The translations under genes were made by a program, and so were the position numbers. DNA of 64,000 bases from FEN-1219 sp964503125. GTDB lineage: Bacteria > Pseudomonadota > Gammaproteobacteria > Steroidobacterales > Rariloculaceae. The stretch lies in assembly GCA_964503125.1 (NCBI GenBank), contig CAZCZE010000020.1:186001-250000 (forward strand), in the 5' to 3' direction. This document shows, piece after piece, positions 17,616 to 24,326 of this stretch (within the stretch, counting starts at the first letter, position 1; the number at the start of each line of letters is the position of its first letter). The notes under the pieces were generated by a model. It was not told the DNA's origin and ran no database searches. It saw only the letters and a program-made list of their open reading frames with translations.

Positions 17616-17813
17616 ATGAGCAAGACTGTGAGGTTAAGTACGACGATCGACAGCCGATTGGCAGTGCGACTCCAGCGCGAGACCGACGAACGGACGCCTC
17701 GGCTTCCTAAGAGATACGTCATCGAGCTCGCTCTCCAGAGACTCTTCGAGGCCGTTGACCGTGGTCAGCTGGAGTTAGGACTAGGCGACGATGCCCGATC
17801 AAAAAGCGAATAA
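17616..17813 (+). CDS. ribbon-helix-helix regulator of the island
   Basis: 65 residues. The N-terminal strand TVRLSTTIDSRLAVRL followed by two helices (TDERTPRLPKRYVIELALQR and LFEAVDRG) fits the CopG/MetJ fold, which binds DNA as a dimer through the strand. It overlaps the methyltransferase start by 23 bases, so the two are co-translated. In restriction-modification loci such small proteins act as controller proteins that time methylase and nuclease expression. No toxin partner is adjacent, so an antitoxin role is less likely. Confidence 0.7.
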   Translation: MSKTVRLSTTIDSRLAVRLQRETDERTPRLPKRYVIELALQRLFEAVDRGQLELGLGDDARSKSE

Positions 17814-19146
17814 GAAAAGGCTTCCCGTCATATCGCTGTTTAGCGGCGCTATGGGACTCGACCTGGGCCTCGAAGCAGCGGGCCTTCGTATCGCTGTTGC
17901 GCTAGAGTGCAACAGGTTTCCGTTGGCGACCATCCGGAAGAACCGTCCGAACCTTCCCTTGATCAACCAGCCGATCGAGGACGTTACAACGAAGGAAATC
18001 CTCGATGCCGCGGGATTAAAACCAGGAGAGGCGTTCGCGGTGGTAGGCGGACCGTCCTGCCAAGTGTTCAGCACAGCGGGAAATCGCCGATCGCTTGCCG
18101 ATCCTCGTAGCACGATGTTCAAGCACTTCGTGCGCGTTATTCAGGAAGCAAGGCCGAAGTTTTACGTGATGGAGAATGTCCGCGGGCTTATTTCGGCTGC
18201 GGTGCGTCACCGCCCATTGAATCAGCGCGGACCCGGCTTCCCGCCTCTCGAAGAGGATGAGGAACTAGGGTCAGCCTTCAAAGTTGTCGCCGCGTCGTTA
18301 CGAGGGCTCGGCTACTACAGTGTGTTCGACGTGTTGAACGCGGCTGACTACGGCGTTCCGCAGGCACGGCAGCGACTACTGATCCTCGGTAGCCGGGATG
18401 GGAAGAAGATACGGATGCCGGAGCCGAGTCACGACCAGCACCGCCGCGATAAACGTCTTCGCTGGCGTACGCTCCGTGATGCATTCAAAGGATGGGAAGA
18501 GGACAGTCGAGAGTTCTACAACTTTTGCCCGTCGAAGGAGCGCTATCTAAAATTGGTGCCCGAAGGTGGCAATTGGCGAGACCTACCGGAGCGCATGAAA
18601 AGTGAGGCGCTCGGGAGTGCGTTCGACTCGTGGGGCGGGAGATCCGGCTTTTTCCGACGGCTCTCCTTAGATGAACCGAGTCCCGCTCTTACCACGCGAC
18701 CCGATAGCAAGGCGACGACACTCTGTCATCCGACTGAGCTAAGACCGCTAACGGTCGGTGAGTATGCACGAATCCAGCAGTTCCCCTCCCACTGGGTGTT
18801 CGAGGGAAGCGTCCGAAAAAAGTACGAACAAGTTGGAAACGCTGTGCCCATCGGACTCGGGAAAGCTGTCGGCAAGGCGCTGCTGGAGGCATCACGTACT
18901 CACGCGAATCCGCAGCGTTTGGAGCGAATTGAGTGCCTAAATCTCGACCTGCTATCAAAGCTCAGTCGCCGACCACGGACAATCGTTAACCCCCCGCGGA
19001 TGCGTGTTAGTGCTAAAGATGAAACGATATCGGAGTGGCACGGCGATGGGCCACGAATGCGCCTCGACGCATTTGACTACGCGCCTCCTGGAACAGTAAA
19101 GGCATTACAGAAGCTCATCGGACGCTCAAACAGCGCTGGTTTGTAA
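17791..19146 (+). CDS. DNA (cytosine-5-)-methyltransferase
   Basis: 451 residues with the m5C methylase motifs in order: motif I SLFSGAMGLDLG (15-26), motif IV GGPSCQ with the catalytic Cys90, motif VI ENVRG (128-132), motif VIII VPQARQRLLILG, a target-recognition region, and motif IX/X RIQQFPSHW and QVGNAVPIGLG. The usual PPCQ is PSCQ, a tolerated variant that keeps the nucleophile. It transfers a methyl group from AdoMet to C5 of cytosine at a specific but unknown site. It is coupled to the RHH gene upstream. No obvious cognate type II endonuclease lies beside it unless the 19322 protein is one. Confidence 0.93.
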   Translation: MPDQKANKKRLPVISLFSGAMGLDLGLEAAGLRIAVALECNRFPLATIRKNRPNLPLINQPIEDVTTKEILDAAGLKPGEAFAVVGGPSCQVFSTAGNRRSLADPRSTMFKHFVRVIQEARPKFYVMENVRGLISAAVRHRPLNQRGPGFPPLEEDEELGSAFKVVAASLRGLGYYSVFDVLNAADYGVPQARQRLLILGSRDGKKIRMPEPSHDQHRRDKRLRWRTLRDAFKGWEEDSREFYNFCPSKERYLKLVPEGGNWRDLPERMKSEALGSAFDSWGGRSGFFRRLSLDEPSPALTTRPDSKATTLCHPTELRPLTVGEYARIQQFPSHWVFEGSVRKKYEQVGNAVPIGLGKAVGKALLEASRTHANPQRLERIECLNLDLLSKLSRRPRTIVNPPRMRVSAKDETISEWHGDGPRMRLDAFDYAPPGTVKALQKLIGRSNSAGL

Positions 19147-19321
19147 TAAGCCGAGACGCGTCAAGCGGCATCGCGGACGCAAGCGTGGTGAACTCTTCTT
19201 GTCTGAGGCGATCTAGGCAGGCGAAAGACAACTTTGCACGGTCAGAACGTGCAACCCTATTCACTGGAACCTGCGTGCTGGAGGCCACATCATCGAGCAG
19301 AATTCCGGGTGGCTTGAGTCG

Positions 19322-19675
19322 TTGATTAGTGCACGCGACCGAGTGAACCACTACAAGGATGGGGGCATCGAGCCAGACGTGTTTACGGTGTGCGCGATCA
19401 ACGACAAAGACGATGTAACCGTGCAGATTCCGATGTGGTCTGATGAACAATCGGTGGCACAGATGACGTTCGCCGCTTTCGGTGCGCTATTTCATTTCGT
19501 CGAGCAGTTCTTTTTCGCTGTTTTGGCGGCTCGTCTCCCCGACGAGCTGGGCGTCCTAAAGGCGTCCAACGTCCCACTCTATGAGCCACAGTCGCCTATC
19601 CATATCATGCGAACCTCAGAGTTCGAAGCGATTCGCGCTAAGGGCGGATGGTCGTCGCGTGGGGATCCGCTCTAA
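19322..19675 (+). CDS. hypothetical island protein, start uncertain
   Basis: 117 residues from a TTG at 19322. The frame is open back to 19217 and reads protein-like (HIIEQNSGWLESL), but it holds no ATG or GTG, so either TTG 19322 or GTG 19343 is used or the 5' end is damaged. No family is recognised. An aromatic, helical stretch (FGALFHFVEQFFFAVLAARL) could be membrane-associated or a hydrophobic core. It follows the methyltransferase by 175 bases on the same strand and could be a cognate nuclease or accessory protein, with no motif to prove it. Confidence 0.5.
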   Translation: MISARDRVNHYKDGGIEPDVFTVCAINDKDDVTVQIPMWSDEQSVAQMTFAAFGALFHFVEQFFFAVLAARLPDELGVLKASNVPLYEPQSPIHIMRTSEFEAIRAKGGWSSRGDPL

Positions 19676-19758
19676 CAGGGCGTGTGCGCGATTTCTGATC
19701 GAAACGCAGAAATACAGTACTAGCCACCGGCCTACTACTGGATGGACGCTTCGCCACG

Positions 19759-19938
19759 ATGCTTGCCAAGATCCTGCGCATGCCGCCGCCCGTTGTCCTG
19801 ACCGACGAGGATCTCAAGATCGCCGAGGCAGCATGCCGCCGCCTAGCCGCGCGGTATCGGCGCAAACGCGATTTCGAGACGGCCGCGAGTTGGGAAGGGA
19901 TGGCCGACAGAATCGCGCGCGTGCGGGCGCCGCGGTGA
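19759..19938 (+). CDS. small helical protein of the island
   Basis: A 59-residue frame too short for many callers. It begins MLAKILRMPPPVVLTDEDL and continues as a charged helical stretch ending DRIARVRAPR. Composition looks genuinely coding. Its stop overlaps a GTG start of the next tiny frame (GTGA), a coupling signal. There is no known family. It may be an accessory or antitoxin-like peptide of the methylase operon. Confidence 0.45.
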   Translation: MLAKILRMPPPVVLTDEDLKIAEAACRRLAARYRRKRDFETAASWEGMADRIARVRAPR

Positions 19939-20021
19939 CGGAGCAAGAGTTACAGACGCTCGCCGATCTAGGTGAGCGGCACGCGATCTACGCCCTCTCC
20001 AATCTAGGAGTGCCAAGCTAA
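19935..20021 (+). CDS. possible 28-residue coupled peptide
   Basis: From the GTG overlapping the preceding stop, the frame encodes VTEQELQTLADLGERHAIYA and eight further residues before TAA. It overlaps the 3' end of the convergent adenine methylase gene by 18 bases. It looks helical and acidic, but its shortness makes the call tentative. Confidence 0.3.
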   Translation: MTEQELQTLADLGERHAIYALSNLGVPS

Positions 20022-23000
20022 TGAACTGTCGCGACAGCCGCGATAGTTTTCATCGAGTTGCTCGTTTAGCAACACGATAGACGCGAGGCGGCGGATCATT
20101 GAAGACACGTATCGCGCTTCCGCCTTCGTTAACGGGCGGCCAAGGACACCTCCTTCGCGGTAGGAAAGCCATTTTTTCACGACCTGATATCCACCGATGC
20201 GAAACTCCCACACTGCCGTTGGAACGTTGCCCCAATAGACGTGGTCGTTGAGGAATACGTCCACAGGTGGTCCAAAACGTTCAAGCGCGGAATGCATACC
20301 CGGGACGTTCTGCAAAAGCAGCTTGAAGTTCGGCAATTCCTCCCAAGCTCGTTGCGCGAGCCGGCCCTTACCAGGCATCACTGTCCCTTCAGTCATACCG
20401 CCCCACCCAACGTCCAAGTAGAGATCCTTAGCCGCTAGTTGTCCGCCCCCGACGCGAGAGACGTTTCCAAGCTCCGCGAGGAGCGGAGCCATCGATTCTA
20501 AGCTCGCGTTATCGAACCCTTGATCTGGATCCAATAGCGCGGCAATTCGGGCGCCTAGCTTGGCGGAGCGAAGAAGACTGGTTTGGTCGGAGGGCAAGGG
20601 CACACGCGGCCAGTCGTTCAAGACGCCGTCCCTATTCTCCGCGAAATATTCGGGCGCGGAGAGAATCGCGGTTGCATGCATCCAGATAAGGTCAGTCACG
20701 CTACTGTCGGAATCCGGATCTCCAATTGTCAGTTCAGCGATGTACTTCCGCGCTCTAACGGACAGATTCGCGCGCGACTTGCCTTTCTCCATCTCCAACA
20801 GAAGTCCGCCGACGTTTCCGTCGGTGTTCGGTGCAAGGCGGAAGGGAATAGCGACGACGTTTGGTCGAAGAAGGTGATAGTCCGGGAGTGCCGCCGTGAT
20901 CATTGCCGCGATACCCTCGTTCGGCCGCTCCGCGGACATCCGTGTAACTAGAGCCTTAGTGGCCATAGGCAGGTTGTTGACCAGAGCGGGGCGCGGCTCA
21001 TTCCACAACGGCCTCGCTGCGCTCCAATAGCACCACCGATGGTCGAGCGGATAGAGCGCGTAGCGGCGAACAGCCGAAGCGCTATACGGAGCCGTCTTCA
21101 ACAAAGCTGCGCGGACTTTCTGTGCGTCGAATCGCCCGCCGTCCTTGACCGGACCAATTTGTGCGGCGACGAGGGCTTGCCAGCTCACAGCCGAATCCAA
21201 ATACGTGGCCATACGTTTCTCAAGCGTCACACGGTCTATCGACATGAGGGTCCCGCGGCGCATCTCCTGCAGGCCACTGATTGGCTCGGCCTCGCACAGG
21301 TCGATGACGCGCGGCCACGACAGATAGGATGCTGTTACGTTCTGAGGTTTGAACGTGAAACGGTTAATCGCCGTTGGGCTAGTCATTGCGTACTGCTCAT
21401 CGAACGCAGGCACTTTGAGACTGTCTAGAACGGCCTCTCTCTTTGATGCGCCCCAGAACTCCCTAAATCGCACAATCGGTTTCTCGACGCGATCCTGCCG
21501 CAATACGAATAGGCCGATCGACGTCCCGAGCTTGATTCCCTCGCGATTGAACTCCGTTGAAAACACGGACGGGTCGGGCTCCCCAGTCGGCGTCAATTTG
21601 CCGGTCTCCCGCGAGTCGCCGTTAAGACTATCGATCCAGATGGCATCGAACTGTTTCAACAGTCGCTCGCGTAGAACAACGTAGGAAGGATCTCCGAGAT
21701 ACGAATAGCTGGAGATGTAGCTAAAAATTCCTCTTCCAGTCTGCGCGATCCTTCGTTCCGCGATCCGAAAGAACCTGACGTAAAGCTCATCCAAATTGAA
21801 CTTTTTTATCCCCCATTTGCTATTCAATCCCGCCTTGTACGGTTCGACTAATCCCTGCTCCTCGTCCGGGCTCGTCCCTGCGTACGCGTTGTACGGCGGG
21901 TTACCAAGAATCACGAGCACCGGAACATCACGCTTCACGTGCTCTGCTGCGTCCCTTTCCACTTCGAGTTCCGGAAACATGGCGAGGGTTGCCTTTGGCC
22001 CGGTGGGCACGTCCCAGCCTGTCAAGGCGTTCGTGAGATAGATCGAGGGCCGTTCCCCTTCTTCAGGATCCAAAGGCGCACCGAAGCTTGCGAGCAGGTT
22101 TCCCACTTGCCAATGCGCAACAACGAATGATGCAGGTAGGATCTCAAAGCCAAATACACGCTCGCGCGCGGCTTCCTTGAGATCCTCCCCGATCAAGGCG
22201 TCACTGCCTTCGTCAGTCAACGTTGCGGCGATGCGCCGGAGTACTTCCACGACGTACGCGCCGGTGCCGCAGCAAGGGTCAAGAACATAGACGTTTTTAT
22301 CCGCGAGGCCGCGTTCGAGGTTGAGTTCTGTTCTTAGGAGGTGATCGACGCGCTGAACCATGTACTTCACTATTTCTGCCGGTGTATACCAGACGCCAAG
22401 TTCTTTTCTCAGCTCCGGATCGAAGTCTTTTAGGAAGGGCTCGTAGAAGTGCTGAACGGCTTGGCCGCTATCGAAACTAGCGAAGAACTCTTTCCGCTTT
22501 ACTCGATTCAGGGCTTCGCCGGTCCTGTCTAAGATCGCCGAAATTCCGAGTGTGCTGAGGCGAACGGGATTTGCGACTTCAGCGAAGATGCTCCGGATCA
22601 TCGGAACGGTTAGCACATAGCCGGCGGTCTTCCAGTCGAATGCAGATTTGCCTTCCCGCGATACGAGTACCCACGCAGAAAACACGCCGTAGAAAAGCGT
22701 TTGGACGAGCGTCGATTTGAAGAAGTGATCTCCCTTCTTGCCGTGAAACTTGATACCAAGGATCGTCTCCAATCCCTCGCGCAGCGGTTTTAGCGCTAGA
22801 TCGTCCTTCTTTTCGACCGTTTTGAGCGCTTCTCTCGCATACGACGCAAGAAACCCAGCGATGTCCCCGGGGCGCGTAAGTGGTGCCGCGCTCATCAGCA
22901 CGCGCCGCGCGAACTCGGTGAAGGCGTCAACGTGATCACTCGCTGCCTTCACGGGGTCCGCACACATTAGCCAAAACGTGCTCTCGTCGGTCGCGAAGCT

Positions 23001-23435
23001 ATAGAACTCGCGCTCCTGTGGGTTACCCGAAGAGTCTTCGCCGATTAGCCGAAAATCCCGATAGTTGCTAAGCAGAATTAGCCGATAGAGACCGAAGTAC
23101 TTCGTTGCCTGATCGCTGTTGGCCGTTCGCCAAGTGTCGTCTGAAAGGGGCTTTACCTCGATTACGCCGCGCTCCGGAATCGCGCCCATTCCCTTCTTCG
23201 GAGCGCCTTTTGAAAACTGGCTCTTGGTGTACAAGCCGAAGTCAGGATGCCCTGAGCCTTGATTACGCAGTTGGCCATTGCATACGACGGCTGGTTTTAA
23301 GGTCTTCCCAATGGCATTCAGAAGGTTTTCGAGGGCGGCGTAGTAGGAGGTCTCATCGGTCGCGCTGCCTGTACTGCGGATCTCTAGCATCCGCTCGAAG
23401 TACTTGCGGATGGCCTCCTCAATGTTGTCGCCCAA
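20004..23435 (-). CDS. single-chain restriction-modification enzyme, type ISP/IIG-like, without helicase
   Basis: 1143 residues from a TTG start (23435) with GGAG seven bases upstream. Residues 63-96 hold a PD-(D/E)xK-like nuclease pattern (HPDFGLY, then VIEVKP). The N6-adenine methylase core follows: GVWYTPAEIVKYMV (337-350), motif I DPCCGTGAY (376-384) and motif IV NPPYNAY (502-508). The C-terminal region ending LTKAEARYVSSMIRRLA resembles the target-recognition part of type ISP enzymes such as LlaBIII. Those enzymes have a SNF2-type translocase between nuclease and methylase. None is present in this chain, but a separate SNF2 gene lies in the same island. It is convergent with the methyltransferase operon. 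The 160 bases upstream of its start hold no other gene. Confidence 0.85.
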   Translation of the reverse strand: MGDNIEEAIRKYFERMLEIRSTGSATDETSYYAALENLLNAIGKTLKPAVVCNGQLRNQGSGHPDFGLYTKSQFSKGAPKKGMGAIPERGVIEVKPLSDDTWRTANSDQATKYFGLYRLILLSNYRDFRLIGEDSSGNPQEREFYSFATDESTFWLMCADPVKAASDHVDAFTEFARRVLMSAAPLTRPGDIAGFLASYAREALKTVEKKDDLALKPLREGLETILGIKFHGKKGDHFFKSTLVQTLFYGVFSAWVLVSREGKSAFDWKTAGYVLTVPMIRSIFAEVANPVRLSTLGISAILDRTGEALNRVKRKEFFASFDSGQAVQHFYEPFLKDFDPELRKELGVWYTPAEIVKYMVQRVDHLLRTELNLERGLADKNVYVLDPCCGTGAYVVEVLRRIAATLTDEGSDALIGEDLKEAARERVFGFEILPASFVVAHWQVGNLLASFGAPLDPEEGERPSIYLTNALTGWDVPTGPKATLAMFPELEVERDAAEHVKRDVPVLVILGNPPYNAYAGTSPDEEQGLVEPYKAGLNSKWGIKKFNLDELYVRFFRIAERRIAQTGRGIFSYISSYSYLGDPSYVVLRERLLKQFDAIWIDSLNGDSRETGKLTPTGEPDPSVFSTEFNREGIKLGTSIGLFVLRQDRVEKPIVRFREFWGASKREAVLDSLKVPAFDEQYAMTSPTAINRFTFKPQNVTASYLSWPRVIDLCEAEPISGLQEMRRGTLMSIDRVTLEKRMATYLDSAVSWQALVAAQIGPVKDGGRFDAQKVRAALLKTAPYSASAVRRYALYPLDHRWCYWSAARPLWNEPRPALVNNLPMATKALVTRMSAERPNEGIAAMITAALPDYHLLRPNVVAIPFRLAPNTDGNVGGLLLEMEKGKSRANLSVRARKYIAELTIGDPDSDSSVTDLIWMHATAILSAPEYFAENRDGVLNDWPRVPLPSDQTSLLRSAKLGARIAALLDPDQGFDNASLESMAPLLAELGNVSRVGGGQLAAKDLYLDVGWGGMTEGTVMPGKGRLAQRAWEELPNFKLLLQNVPGMHSALERFGPPVDVFLNDHVYWGNVPTAVWEFRIGGYQVVKKWLSYREGGVLGRPLTKAEARYVSSMIRRLASIVLLNEQLDENYRGCRDSSLAWHS

Positions 23436-23597
23436 TCGCCGTCTCCGTGTGGACCAGGATGGCCCCAGTGGGTAGGTGTTGGCAGTTGTCCAAGTTTACA
23501 GTACTGCCGTCGATCAAAATGGCCGCGCAGGGAAACTCTAGAAGGCTGGCATCCGTGTCCCACATCAATGAAGTGGGGGCGCATTGTTTGCGCGGGC

Positions 23598-24092
23598 TGC
23601 GCCCACGCACCGCTCTTATCTCGAGCTCGACCCGGAGGCTGACGGCCCGATGGACGATCTTCTGGGGCACTCGATCACGGGACGACGCACATCGTGCTGG
23701 AGCCGTTGGACTTCATCGCTCGCCTCGCGGCGCTGGTGCCGCCGCCGCGGGTACACCTGACGAGGTTCCATGGGGTGTTCGCGGCGCACGCGGTGCTGCG
23801 AGCGGCGATCACCCCGGCAGGAAGAGGGTCGGGGGCACAGCAGCGAACCACCGCCCCGGAGCAGCCTAGACTCAAGGATCTTCGCATGACCTGGGCGCGC
23901 CGCCTAAAACGCGTGTTCGGGATCGAGATTGAGCAGTGCGCGCGCTGCGGCGGGCGCTTGAAGGTGATCGCGAGCATCGAGGAACCGGAGCTGATCGAGC
24001 GCATCCTCACGCACCGGCGGGAGCGGGGCGAGGAGGCGGCACCGACGACCGCGCTCGGGGCGCGAGCGCCGCCGCAGGGGCTGTTGTTCTGA
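23598..24092 (+). pseudogene. IS91-family transposase, C-terminal part with internal deletion
   Basis: Similarity resumes as SYLELDPEADGPMDDLLGHS, then jumps with a frame change at about 23677 to GTTHIVLEPLDFIARLAALV and VHLTRFHGVFAAHAVLR, ending in the Zn-like CARCGGRLKVIA region and a stop at 24092. In intact relatives roughly 100 residues separate these blocks and contain the catalytic tyrosine segment, so a deletion removed the active site. It belongs to the same gene as 12811-13485. Bases 24093-24178 are the remaining right end of the element. Confidence 0.85.
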
Positions 24093-24178
24093 TTCACCTG
24101 GTCGTCGACGGGCTCGTGGTTTTCAGCGCGGGCGGCGGGCGGTGCTGCGCGCAGCGTGGCCGGAGGCCGACATCGGCC

Positions 24179-24281
24179 GGCCCGCGGACATTGTTCGTTC
24201 TTGGTTTTTCCGGAGTTTTCCGCGAGTTTCGGGACTTGCATTCGAGTCTAGCGTACGAATTCTCGGAGCGGCAAGCGGCGC
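24179..24281. repeat. 103-bp direct repeat, right copy
   Basis: Near-perfect copy of 12662-12764. Read on the minus strand it contains the regulator's ATG and MSAG codons, then runs into transposon end sequence, so it is not the start of a real gene here. It lies 45 bases before the start of the 24327 gene and carries the TTC decamers at 24198, 24208, 24218 and 24228. Confidence 0.95.
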
Positions 24282-24326
24282 AAACCGCCGCCTGTTTGCC
24301 GATGAGTCGCGGTAGTAGGGGGAGCG

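Larger units (their letters stand above)
12765..24178. mobile_element. nested insertion: IS91-like element interrupted by a DNA-modification island
   Basis: The outer layer is an IS91-like element. Its transposase gene begins at 12811, breaks at about 13480, resumes at about 23598 and ends at 24092. The inner layer (about 13481-23597) carries a SNF2 helicase, ParB-like, sigma-like, ribbon-helix-helix, Dcm-like and adenine methylase/nuclease genes. Base composition inside is visibly less GC-rich than the flanks, and ATG/TTG use and codon choice differ. The 103-bp direct repeats lie immediately outside. No integrase or recombinase was found in the inner layer, so how it entered is unknown. Boundaries of the inner layer are judged from where transposase similarity stops and are accurate to tens of bases. 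Confidence 0.75.

Noticed and set aside
17616..17813. RHH protein as a type II antitoxin
   Set aside because: No toxin-like gene is adjacent; it is fused by overlap to a methylase gene, which favours a controller role.
19691..19713. Inverted repeat ATTTCTG/CAGAAAT as a terminator
   Set aside because: Short AT-rich stem, long spacer and no T-tract; could occur by chance.
13480..23435. Island as DISARM or BREX
   Set aside because: SNF2 and methylase genes fit loosely, but DrmA/DrmB/DrmC-type and BrxC/PglZ-type proteins are absent.
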